Assembly (NCBI GenBank): GCA_911728435.2
Contig: OU452214.1
Location: forward strand, 11,804,899-11,868,898
From: Apoderus coryli
Taxonomy: Eukaryota; Arthropoda; Insecta; Coleoptera; Attelabidae
DNA: 64,000 nucleotides
Direction of reading: 5' to 3'
Numbering within the stretch: the stretch's first letter is position 1; each line of letters starts with the position of its first letter. Shown here in pieces: positions 13,142 through 22,519 of the stretch. The position numbers and the translations under genes were made by a program. The notes below the pieces were generated by a model. It was given only the letters and a program-made list of their open reading frames with translations. It did no database searches and had not been told where the DNA came from.

Positions 13142-13990
13142 AGGTTGTGTACTGTCCCCACTACTGTTTAATCTCTACTCTGAGGCAATATTCATCGAAG
13201 CTCTCGAAAATTCAACTGGAGGCATAAAGATCAATGGAATCAATATAAGTAACCTTCGATACCTTATTGTGGAGTATAGTGAGAACTTTGGGCTTTATAT
13301 GAATACATCCAAGACCAAACTGATGGTATTCTCAAAATCACCAAGACCCGTTACTCTAATGATCAACGGAGAGCACATTACACAAGTGTCATCTATAAAA
13401 TATTTGGGGGTATTCGTCAGCCAGCAATGCGACTCAAAGACCGAAATTAGATCAAGAATTGCGCAAGCACGGAAAATTCTGAATAACGTGAGGACACTTC
13501 TGGCAATCCGAGACCTCAGCCTGGACCTCCGGATTAGATTACTTCGCTGCTACATCTTCCCTGTCCTTCTATACGGATGTGAGAGCTGGACCATTGATGC
13601 AACCACAGAAAAGAGAATCGATGCGTTCGAAATGTACGCCTACAGACGAATGCTGCGAGTTTCTTGGACGGCACATAAGACAAACATAGAGGTTATGCAG
13701 CAAATGGGTAAACACAAAGGACTCCTCACGACAATCCAGGAGAGAAAGCTGCAGTACCTAGAACATATCATGAGAGGCGAACGATATGAGATTCTCCGCC
13801 TGATAATAGAGGGAAAGATCGAAGGAAAACGGTCAGTCGGCCGTAGACAAAATTCATGGCTGAGGGACTTACGTAGATGGTTCAGACAGACGTCCATAGA
13901 AATTTTCAGAGCTGCGGTTTCCCGCACAACAATAGCCATTTGGATCGCCAACCTTCGTAGGGAGACGGCGTCCTAAGAAGAAGAAAGATT
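13142..13990 (+). pseudogene. RTE-type LINE copy 2: 3' half lacking the YADD block
   Basis: The frame opens at RT motif GCVLSPLLFNLYSEAIF (about 13145) and runs to a stop at 13974-13976. The catalytic segment is missing: NISNLRY is joined directly to VEYSENFG near 13262, so YADD and about 40 residues are deleted in frame. The thumb and C-terminal domain are intact (SSIKYLGVFVSQQCDSKTEI, VLLYGCESWTIDATT, FEMYAYRRMLRVSWTAHKT, EGKIEGKRSVGRRQNSWLRDL). The 3' end is the GAAGAAGAA-rich tail shared with copy 3. It repeats the GCVLSPLLF region already present in copy 1, so these are two separate insertions and not two halves of one element. Confidence 0.82.
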
Positions 13991-14574
13991 TATATTGACC
14001 TAATAGTTTTTCTAATAACCGATCCTTCTAGTGCTTCTCATAATTATTGCCATTTTCTATTTGAAGATGTTTTGTAGCCAATTTAGGTGTGTGCAAACTA
14101 TTGTGTTTTGTTTTATTTCTAAACCAGCTTTTCACAAAAAAAAAAATCCTAACCACACACACACACATCATTGTACTTGACTATAGTAACTAATAATCAC
14201 ACACCTTCCTTATTTATTCATTTAATCCCGTTAAAATAATAATTTTCTCTGTTTTTGTGTGTGTGGGCTTCAAAGAATCGTTTAAACCGGACCTTAGACG
14301 GGCAATAATAGAGGAATTCTAATAAATACACAACAATGGAGCAGGAGAGGTTCATATAGTCTAACTAATAATAAGATGACGCGGTGAGAAGTAATAATTA
14401 TTTATTATGTCTGCATATAGCTTAAGGAGTTCGTATTAGTTTGTATGCAATTGTAGAATAGAAAGGATTTTGTACAGGGTGTTTAAAAAGACACCGCAAT
14501 ATATAAGGAAGGTTTCGCCGGTCGAAAATGTTTTACAAATATTTTTTGGAAGATTTTTTCTTTAATTTTGCAGC
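13991..14574. other. Gene-free sequence with a short AC microsatellite
   Basis: A short CA repeat lies at about 14154-14166. A TACAGGGTGTTT stretch at about 14473 resembles the end of a small TIR element, but no partner end was found. Confidence 0.45.
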
Positions 14575-15752
14575 GGCATCTGGAATCCCCTGCTTGAAGA
14601 GGACGTGGAAACACTAATCGGAGGCAGGGCATCCACGGTGGTGTTGGGGGATCTGAATTGCAAGTCACCGGAGTGGAACAGCAGGATATTCAACCCAGCC
14701 GGTAGGAATCTCAGTTCCTGGACCGAACAAAGGGACGCTGTAGTGATAGGGCCGGTCACTCCGACACACATGGACAGTCGTGGCTCACGCCCTGACGTCC
14801 TGGACGTCGCAGTGCTCAAGAATATCACTGCACCGTACGAAATAATAACGCTAAATGAAGGATCCTCTGACCATAGCCCGGTGTTACTGCAACTCGGAGA
14901 CGGAACACTGGACGAAGACACCTACATGGAACACAGGACCAACTGGAAGCTGTTTCCGGAACAGTTCTGCAGAATATATGGCAACGTTCCAAGGATTACA
15001 ATGCCAGAGGAGCTGGACAGCGCGGTTTTGCAACTTGAACGCAGCATTCAAGGAGCTCTACGAGACTGCACCTCCTCCAAAAGGAGGAAAAGAGACTTTC
15101 TGCAATTCGCGAAAGACATCCCTGCCGCAACCAGAGCGAAGATTCAGGAGAAGAATCGAGCCCGGAGAAGATACAGGATGACCTTAGCCCCTGAAGACAG
15201 AGCAAATCTCAACAGACTCAACGCGGAAGTGAAGCTGAGATTACGGGAACATCGTGGGAACCAATGGCAAAGGAAGCTAGAAGAGCTAAACACTAAGGAC
15301 GGTAGCGCATGGAAAATGATGAAAGCCCTGCGGGCCACGAATCCTCAGGTACCCCCCATTCATGGGGAAAGAGGAAGGATCGTCTACACGGACCAAGAAA
15401 AGGCTGAGGCATTTGCTGACTGCCTTGAAAGGGAGTGTAGAGAGAATATACATCCTGACGACGACGAGGAGCTAGAGGACGAGGCCCACAGGTTTGTTAG
15501 ACAGGTCAGGCGGCGGGACATGGAAGGAGAGCCACTAAGACCAGCAACCACTGAAGAAATACGGAGCATAATCCACCAAGGCGCTAAAACTGTTGCCGAG
15601 AAAGGGCATTGCAGGAATTGCGACCATCATCAACGGCATCTTACGACTGGGACACTTTCCTGCGAAGTAGAAAGAGGCTATAGTTGTGATGCTACCTAAG
15701 CAGGGCCCATCAGTTTACTGAACGCCCTGTCCAAGATAGCAGAACGAATTAT
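14575..15752 (+). pseudogene. Jockey-like LINE ORF2 fragment, cut by the assembly gap
   Basis: The translation starts inside an endonuclease domain (TVVLGDLNCKSPEWNSR near 14640, DVLDVAVLKN near 14800, SSDHSPVLL near 14868) and continues through the long charged linker into the start of an RT (TTEEIRSIIHQ near 15550). A frameshift at about 15598 moves the RT beginning into another frame. The sequence then reaches 100 Ns at 15753. Its GC content is visibly higher than its surroundings, suggesting a more recent arrival or a different source than the AT-rich LINEs nearby. The rest of the RT is not in this window. Confidence 0.8.
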
Positions 15753-15852
15753 NNNNNNNNNNNNNNNNNNNNNNNNNNNNNNNNNNNNNNNNNNNNNNNN
15801 NNNNNNNNNNNNNNNNNNNNNNNNNNNNNNNNNNNNNNNNNNNNNNNNNNNN
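15753..15852. other. Assembly gap of 100 Ns
   Basis: Exactly 100 unknown bases between the LINE fragment and the pentamer array. A round 100 usually marks a gap of unknown true size, so the array and LINE may not be adjacent in the genome. Confidence 0.97.
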
Positions 15853-16618
15853 CCAACCCCAACCCAACCCCCAACCCAACCCAACCCAACCCAAACCCAA
15901 CCCAACCCAACCCCAACCCAACCCACCCAACCCAACCCAACCAACCCAACCCAACCCAACCCAACCCAACCCAACCCAACCCAACCCAACCCAACCCAAC
16001 CCAACCCAACCCAACCCAACCCAACCCAACCCAACCCAACCCAACCCAACCCAACCCAACCCAACCCAACCCAACCCAACCCAACCCAACCCAACCCAAC
16101 CCAACCCAACCCAACCCAACCCAACCCAACCCAACCCAACCCAACCCAACCCAACCCAACCCAACCCAACCCAACCCAACCCAACCCAACCCAACCCAAC
16201 CCAACCCAACCCAACCCAACCCAACCCAACCCAACCCAACCCAACCCAACCCAACCCAACCCAACCCAACCCAACCCAACCCAACCCAACCCAACCCAAC
16301 CCAACCCAACCCAACCCAACCCAACCCAACCCAACCCAACCCAACCCAACCCAACCCAACCCAACCCAACCCAACCCAACCCAACCCAACCCAACCCAAC
16401 CCAACCCAACCCAACCCAACCCAACCCAACCCAACCCAACCCAACCCAACCCAACCCAACCCAACCCAACCCAACCCAACCCAACCCAACCCAACCCAAC
16501 CCAACCCAGCCCAACCCAACCCAACCCAACCCAACCCAACCCAACCCAACCCAACCCAACCCAACCCAACCCAACCCAACCCAACCCAACCCAACCCAAC
16601 CCAACAACCCAACCCAAC
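15853..16618. repeat. CCCAA (TTGGG on the other strand) pentamer array
   Basis: About 150 tandem pentamers. The first ~90 bp beside the gap and the last ~20 bp are irregular. Between about 15942 and 16600 the array is almost perfectly uniform, with one variant near 16509 (CCAGC for CCAAC). The three long minus-strand ORFs here, all repeats of a GLGWV-type peptide, are arithmetic products of a 5-base period. TTGGG resembles G-rich telomeric pentamers of insects (TTAGG, and TCAGG in many beetles). Here it is interstitial and next to a gap, so a telomeric role is only a possibility. Confidence 0.95.
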
Positions 16619-16715
16619 CCAACCAAACCCAGTCCAGCTAAATCGAACCGACCCAACCCAGTCCAGCTGAATCGAACCGACCCAACCCAGTCCAGCTGAA
16701 TCGAACCGACCCAAC
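16619..16715. repeat. 29-bp tandem repeat, about three units
   Basis: The segment AGTCCAGCT recurs at 16631, 16660 and 16689, always followed by a GAATCGAACCGA-like stretch and CCCAACCC. The unit appears to be pentamer sequence fused to an extra ~15 bp. It forms the transition from the pentamer array to the decamer repeat. Confidence 0.85.
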
Positions 16716-16838
16716 CCAGTGAGTCAAAATGAGTCAAAGTGAATCAAAATGAGGTAAAGAGAGTCAAAGTGAGGTAAAGTGAGTCAAAGTGAGTCAAAAT
16801 GAGGTAAAGTGAGTCAAAGTGAGTCAAACTGAGTCAGA
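16716..16838. repeat. Decamer repeat, GAGTCAAAGT type
   Basis: About 12 decamers of the form GAGTCAAAGT or GAGGTAAAGT. The reverse complement of this motif is the unit of the larger decamer array at 23961-25013, so the same satellite family occurs in both orientations within 8 kb. Confidence 0.88.
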
Positions 16839-16854
16839 CATGCTCTCACGCATT

Positions 16855-17190
16855 CATACGAAGTGATCATGTAAAAGCTCCTTTAGAGCCACCCTACAGA
16901 GGACCGTATAAAATTCTTAAACGTATAACAGACATTCTTTATCAACTAGACGTCAACGGAACATCTAAAAACATTAACATAGACAGACTAAAACCTGCTT
17001 TTATCACAAAAACAGACAACACGAACACAGACAACTCTCAGCCTACTTCTACGGACACAATTCCAGATCATCAATGGTCTGTGTTAATGCAACCCTGCAT
17101 TTTTATTTATTTTATAAATTCATTCACCGTCTGGCATCACTGTAATGCAAGCTGTAATGTGTTTAGGCAAAAAGAAGTGAGCGCGACATA
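16855..17190 (+). pseudogene. Ty3/gypsy pol C-terminus (integrase tail)
   Basis: An open frame from about 16858 to a TAG at 17188-17190 encodes a recognisable gypsy integrase C-terminal segment: DHVKAPLEPPYRGPYKIL, then INIDRLKPAF. The N-terminal rest of pol is absent and the sequence begins directly at the decamer repeat. The frame overlaps the start of the LTR proposed at 17082. It is a fragment, and no complete polyprotein exists here. Confidence 0.78.
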
Positions 17191-17464
17191 GACAGAGAAA
17201 AAGATTCGATTGCCGCCTTTCGTTGAAAACAGACGCGTTTATTATACTCCGCAAAATTTGTATTTGTTTTTCTTTTAATTGTTATATGTTTTTAATAATC
17301 ATTACTAAATTAAATAATTTAACTAAATAGTATCTTCGTGTTATAATTTCATTTCCAAAGAGAAAAGTTAGTTATGTGTTGTGTATAGTCCATGAAAGGA
17401 AACTTTCAAACAACAGCAAAAGAAATTTTGTTATTTTGTTAATAATTAACTAATGTTATTAACA
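17082..17464 (+). mobile_element. Probable LTR, 383 bp
   Basis: It starts TGTTAAT and ends ATTAACA, a perfect 7-bp inverted terminal repeat with TG...CA ends. A primer-binding site follows six bases later. Upstream lies a gypsy pol tail and downstream a gag-like ORF, so this single LTR is placed as the 3' LTR of one copy and the 5' LTR of another. No clear polypurine tract precedes 17082, so the 5' boundary is less certain than the 3' one. No second copy exists in the window for comparison. Confidence 0.5.
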
Positions 17465-17470
17465 TAAAAT

Positions 17471-17487
17471 TGGTCCTTCGAGCCGGA
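17471..17487 (+). promoter_or_regulatory. tRNA-Tyr-type primer binding site
   Basis: TGGTCCTTCGAGCCGGA is complementary to the CCA-terminated 3' end of eukaryotic tRNA-Tyr, whose acceptor arm has TCGAAGG followed by ACCA. It lies six bases after the proposed LTR end, the normal place for priming of minus-strand DNA synthesis in LTR retrotransposons. Confidence 0.7.
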
Positions 17488-17828
17488 TCTGTACGCGACA
17501 GTAATTAATAAGTGCAATTACAAACAATTCAAAAGTTAAATTATTAAACAAGTACTACAATAAGACACGTGCGCAAGTCTAGTGCGCATCAACAATCAAA
17601 CAATTCAGAGTGTAGAGTCGGCGGCATTTACACATAAAGAGAACTTCTAGCGTACGCGGCATTTGACACAAAGAAAACTCCTAGCGTCGGGTCCCTTTGG
17701 TTCTGAAACAGTTGGTTAAGAAGCAAGAAGAGACTGTCATTCGCGTACGGGATTAAAATCAAGTGAGTCCGTTCCATTTTCCTAGTATTATTCTATATTC
17801 TATCGAGTGCTATTCAATTTGAACAATA
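17488..17828 (+). other. Leader between primer site and gag-like ORF
   Basis: 341 bases without coding capacity between the primer site and the ATG at 17829. It probably corresponds to the 5' leader of the LTR element. Confidence 0.45.
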
Positions 17829-18176
17829 ATGTCGACAGAGTCTTCAGTCAATTTATCTCAATTAATCTTCCAAAGGGGAAGATTCAAGTCTAATTTAACT
17901 AGAGCAGAAAACTATTTTAATTCAATCAATCACGACAATATCGATCAAAAATTGTATTCTGAATTACAACTAAGATTAAGCAAGTTAGAACCTCTATATA
18001 ATCAATTCGCAGAAATTCAAGACAATATTGAATTTATTTCTGATTCTTCTAATGACGATAATGATAGAGAAACGTCGGAGTTTGATTCCAAATACTTTTC
18101 CCTATTAAGTGCTATTACAGAACTATTGCATAAGTTTAACAATCAAAGAATTTTACGTAAAAAATTATTTCAGTAA
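17829..18176 (+). CDS. Gag-like N-terminal ORF of an LTR retrotransposon
   Basis: 115 codons. The protein is acidic and helical, with the pattern R..FKSNLTRAENYF...LQLRLSKLEPLYNQF.EIQDNIEF, which resembles the N-terminal gag segment of BEL/Pao-like and some other insect LTR elements. The reading continues in an overlapping frame to 18318 (ending ...TPHTKAAQ), consistent with a frameshift or a decayed longer gag. It lies 341 bp downstream of the primer site, the right place for gag. No capsid homology region, zinc knuckle, protease or RT follows, because the TIR element at 18323 begins immediately. If the family really is BEL/Pao, it would not match the gypsy pol tail upstream, and two element types would be juxtaposed. 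Confidence 0.5.
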   Translation: MSTESSVNLSQLIFQRGRFKSNLTRAENYFNSINHDNIDQKLYSELQLRLSKLEPLYNQFAEIQDNIEFISDSSNDDNDRETSEFDSKYFSLLSAITELLHKFNNQRILRKKLFQ

Positions 18177-18322
18177 CAGCTCACAACATTATCGTATCGA
18201 AAATGCTAATGTCAAAAACAATATACTAAATTTGCGCAAAACTAGTGACCACAGAACTTTGGTCGCCGCTGACGTCACAATCCCCGCGCAAACGCCACAC
18301 ACAAAAGCTGCTCAATGAGTAA

Positions 18323-19257
18323 CCAGAGATATGCAGAGTAGGGAGAATGAGTGTCAACATGCGCAAATTTTCTAATCACTGGGGCCGCCATCTGCTAGCT
18401 TAGGCTTACAGGGTATAGTCAAATTTCTTTTTACGATACGAAAACCGTTCATAAATTGTAGGTTAATAATTGCAAAAACAACTGATAGCAATAATTGTTG
18501 CAATTATTTACAGGACAGAAGTATTAAAGAAAACTAGTTTTGTTTCAGGTAACATTTAATATATAAAATAGGTATTGTGTTGTGTAACATTCTCACCCTT
18601 TTCAATACTACTTACCCAGAATACACACGACATAGGCAAAGTTAGGGGAATTAGAGGGGCTTAATAGCGAAATTTGTAATTTTCTTAATTTATTTATAAT
18701 AAGTAATAAGAAAGCCTGGAATTCATGAGTGGAAAAAGTTCGCCAGAGAAATCCTACTCAATTCCAGAATACCTTATGCTATAAAAATGTATAATAATAA
18801 TCAAACAACTGTCTTCATATTAATGGTGTTAATATAAACAAAAATTGTGTGTATTGCCCAATTGTATGGATATGGAATGTGTCGTATGGTTGGGTAGATA
18901 TTAACTTCGGTACAATTTATAATTTTGGTTCAGCTTTTAACAGCACAGCATGCAATAACTACCCCTACACTTAACACTAATAAACGGATATCCTTTTTTG
19001 TTTAAACTACGCAATAAAGTAAACACTAACGGCACCAATAAAAATTAAAAACCGAATATCCAAAATATGTCCACACAATTAAGAAATAACAGCAAAACTC
19101 TGTTTTACTGAAAGGCACTCACATGAAACATAGTAACATAACCACACCAACTTTGATTTTTTAAGGTTTGTGACTAGAAAATGGCGGCACGCGTAGTGTC
19201 GTCGGGAAAGTGGATGCGCATTCGTCAAAGCTCATTCTCCCTTCTATATATCTCTGG
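18323..19257. mobile_element. Non-autonomous TIR element, CCAGAGATAT family
   Basis: 935 bp. The left end CCAGAGATATGCAGAGTAGG is an imperfect inverted repeat of the right end, which on the opposite strand reads CCAGAGATATATAGAAGG. The similarity continues through GGGAGAATGAG, TGCGCA and GCCGCCAT, giving a TIR zone of about 80-90 bp. The same ends bound the larger THAP-carrying element at 29994-33582, so this is likely an internally deleted relative. No ORF is present. The flanking hexamers GAGTAA (18317-18322) and AGGTAA (19258-19263) match in four of six positions, so a target duplication is only weakly supported here. Confidence 0.8.
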
Positions 19258-19482
19258 AGGTAACCTATATTAGGGTTATTCTTTCGTACTGAACTAAGTG
19301 AACAATCTGAAAACTGTCAGTTCATTCACGATTACGCGTATTCTTTCGACATCGTTCACTTCTACCACAAGTGATCCAACTGATTAAAATTCCTACCCCC
19401 CTTGCCGCTTACTGATCAACCTCTTGGTACCGGTTAGTTTGTTCAGTTAAACAGTTAACCTCTAAAAATTTAAAAATTTAAA

Positions 19483-20356
19483 ATGGATAATATCATGGAA
19501 GAAATAATTCTATTTGATTCAGAAACGAATCAAAATTACGCTATCCAATTAAGCAGAGAAAATGCCGAGAGGTGTAGAATAGGTCGGTAATACATTTTAA
19601 CATAATACGTATTGTACGTTCATGCTAAGATTGTATTTTTACTTTATAGATATTGATTATGCAAATCAAACTCTACAAGCAGCGAAAGAACATATTATCG
19701 AAGTAAGCAACCCCGAGACAAATTGTGAAATAAATGAAAAAGTATCTTCCTATTGGAATAAAGCTGACACCTTATCTCTAATTTCGTTGTATGAAAGCAA
19801 TTTAGAAAATTTTAAGAATACAAGGAGGCGAAAATTCGTATGGGAGAATATATCTTGGGAACTACAGAAATTAGGAGTGTTTCAAAGCAGTACTAAATGC
19901 GAGATGAAGTGGAGAAACTTAGTTCGCTCGTATAAGGCAGTGAAGGACAATAAAAAGAAAACCGGCCGAGGAGCGGCAAAATTTGAATTTTACGACCGTA
20001 TTGAGGAATTATTAGGCCACAAGCCAGCTATTGATTGTGGTCATGTATTTAGCACATCTACTTCTCAAATACTAAATAACGACGATACATCTGAAATAGG
20101 CCAGACGACCGATAATAATAGCGAAGATGTTAGTGATGATAGCCATATTTGCAACGAAACGAAAATATACAAAAAGAGAAGAGGAGACGAATTGCTCGAG
20201 TTAAAACTGAAGTATTTACGAAACAAAGAAGCAGAAAGTCTAGAAAAAAGTAAGAGGAAAGCGGAAAGATTAGAACTTCAAAAAAAGTTCCTTGAAATTG
20301 AAGAGCGGAAATTGGCAGTTCTAGAAAAAATTCTTAATAAAGACCCTAGGGTCTAA
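19483..20356 (+). CDS. Harbinger SANT/Myb-like DNA-binding protein
   Basis: Two exons give 268 codons: 19483-19582 and 19650-20356. The 67-bp intron uses GTCGGT and TTATAG. The alternative donor three bases downstream (GTAATA) would introduce a stop, so the GTCGGT donor is preferred although non-consensus. The middle of the protein has a trihelix/SANT-like domain with spaced tryptophans (SYWNKADTLSLISLYESN, KFVWENISWELQKLG, CEMKWRNLVRSYK). The C-terminus is a highly charged coiled coil rich in K, E and L (ending ...LEIEERKLAVLEKIL). In PIF/Harbinger elements this partner binds the element ends and helps the nuclease into the nucleus. Both exons are open, so the protein may still be made. There is an AATAAA at 20590. 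Confidence 0.85.
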
Positions 20357-20765
20357 TCAATGATTACCTACTTACATATTAGAATTTACTATAAGAACTA
20401 CTTTTTTGTGTAATAGGTACCTATGATTTCGTTTAATTTTTTTTGTTTTAGTTTTAGAATATTTATGTTTTCGTTTTGTGTTTATAGTTTAGAAGTACAG
20501 ACCTGCTGAAGTTATATTTGTTTTTTCGTTATGATTTATGTTTCGTTATGTATTTATGTTTTAATGTTTCAATAGTTTTCAATACATTTCAATAAATACG
20601 ACTTTTTTTGATTAAAAAGTAATTTTATTTTACATATGAAATAAGTTTAGGGAGCAGCTAGGTATACCGCAGAATAAGGAAGCTTCCTTATTCTATGGCT
20701 ATACTATACACTCTCGGGTATACCGTATGTTTGCTACAAAAAGCTTAGACTGCAAAAATATAGTA

Positions 20766-22028
20766 TTAATAATACATTTGATCAAAAATTTCATTTCTAG
20801 TACATATATCGATATTTCCTTCATCCTCCAAAAGTTCGATATTATCCACAATCAAGCCGTCGTCTGGTTCATTAGAAAACTCCTCTGCCAAATCATCCCA
20901 CATTAGACACATATTGTGCAACACAACTGCAGCGCTTATGCATTCCACCACGAAATCTAATTTCTTATTTTCGAAACTCTGAAGGCGTCTAAATCTACCC
21001 TTAAGCAATGCAAAAGCTTGTTCAACTACAATACGCGTTCCCGAAAGTCTTTTGTTAAAATCCACCTGCTGGGGCGTCAACCGGCCATTATCTTTAAAAG
21101 GCGGCACAATCCAGTTAACAGATGGTGGATATGCGCTGTCCGCCAAAATGATATACGGATATATGCTATTTTCTTGAAGTTGTAGGTATAGAGGTGATTT
21201 ACGGAACATTCGAGCATCATGAAGGCTTCCAGGTTCACCAACATAAATGTCGATAAATAGTTTATTGTGATTTACGACTCCTTGCAACAATAAACTGTGA
21301 AAGCCTTTGCGGTTTACGTAATCTTCTTGGTTAGCTTTTGGCTGCCTTATTTTGATATGCGATCCATCTATTACGCCTACAACATATGGTATCCCTCTCT
21401 TCCTTTTAAATGTATACGATATAGCATCGAATTCCGCTCTTTTTGGAAAAAATATGAAATCTTTATGTAAATCTTTTATGGCCGTTATTACAGAACGGAC
21501 TGTAGTCCAGCAAGCACTTTCTGTTATATCGAACCGATCGGCCACGTCCCTGAATGAAGATGTGTTTGCCAAATACCATAAAGTTATGTGCACAGCTTTA
21601 TCTTTTTCAATTTTTGGATGACCACCGCTCCAATGCTGCTGAATATTTAACAAATCTATAAATCGAATGTATATATTATATACCTACTATTATGCGAATA
21701 GCGAAATATAAAAATATTACCGCAAAGTCTTTTAGCCGATTGGTTAGACATTCTAAAATGACGCTTATAATCTGCCTCAGAATAGTTCTTTACAGTAACA
21801 TCAAAATAGTCTTTGTTTCTAATATGACTTGCTCTTTCTTCAGAGAAAACATTTAAAAAACTGTCAGAGCTACTGCTGCTACTACTGCTGGTTTCATCCA
21901 GAATATTCCCAAGATACTTAGTATGAGCCGCAGTTTCCTAGAAACAAATAAAAAATTAGTTGTATTGTTTTTAAATAAAAAATTAGGAAGGTATATAAAT
22001 ATTTTTCCAGAACAAATTCTTCATTCAT
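20766..22028 (-). CDS. Harbinger DDE nuclease (HARBI1-like transposase)
   Basis: The main exon 21655-20766 is open for 296 codons and contains the DDE_4-type core. The first catalytic Asp is in GVIDGSHIKI and the second in LADSAYP; the Glu is in VVEQAFALLKGRFRRL. A PGSLHDARMF block lies between the first two acidic residues. An upstream exon 21937-21721 (serine-rich, then YKRHFRMSNQSAKRL, a typical HARBI1 N-terminal pattern) joins it with the frame maintained (phase 1) across a 65-bp intron. A minimal first exon 22028-22014 (MNEEF) is proposed with donor GTTCTG and is the least certain part. The total would be 373 aa, close to the usual size of the family. It is convergent with the SANT-like partner gene. 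Confidence 0.85.
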
Positions 22029-22519
22029 ATCGATAATTTTAATGGTTTTCCAGTTTTCAGATTTGTTTGTTTTCAATTTTCAAAAGTTTTCGAGGTTAAG
22101 TGAAACACAATCATAAAAAGATGTTCTTTCGGTTTCGTCAAATATTCAGTTCAGTAAAATCACTTTCAGTTTAATCACATTCACTTGGTTCAGATCAATC
22201 ACTACGAAAGAATAACCCTATAGTTAATGCGCCATGCCATAACTACTACCAAAGATATCTTTATGCTGTGACCGCAGATATATCTGGCTGTGACCAGGTG
22301 CTGAAAGTCCTTGACGAACGAAGAGAGAAGAACCGAACACATTACTCTAACCCCACTTTTTTAAAGTGTGGTTTTCTTATGGTGTTTGGTGTTTTCATTA
22401 CTTTTCAATATTATTGACTTATAAAACTACGCTAAACGCTAGTATTATTAGCTCATTGCTGATTATGTGTATATTATTGTTATCATATAACTAAGTAGTT
22501 TAAAGAAATTTAATCAGTA

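Larger units (their letters stand above)
19273..22218. mobile_element. PIF/Harbinger DNA transposon, apparently complete
   Basis: 2,946 bp with terminal inverted repeats GGGTTATTCTTTCGTA (19273-19288, and complementary at 22203-22218). Similarity continues weakly inward, with TTCACTT and CAGTTC-like motifs in both subterminal regions. It contains the two genes expected of this superfamily in convergent orientation: a SANT/Myb-like DNA-binding protein on the plus strand and a DDE nuclease on the minus strand. The flanks are TTA on the left and TAT on the right, so the usual 3-bp TWA duplication is not cleanly preserved. The element starts 16 bases after the end of the CCAGAGATAT element. Confidence 0.92.

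Noticed and set aside
10770..13990. One RTE element split by an insertion at 12.46-13.14 kb
   Set aside because: Both pieces contain the GCVLSPLLFN region, and their sequences differ, so they are two separate copies.
15696..16737. Three long minus-strand ORFs encoding GLGWV repeats
   Set aside because: They are frame readings of a pentamer array and of the Ns next to it. A 5-base period without stops is open in all frames on that strand.
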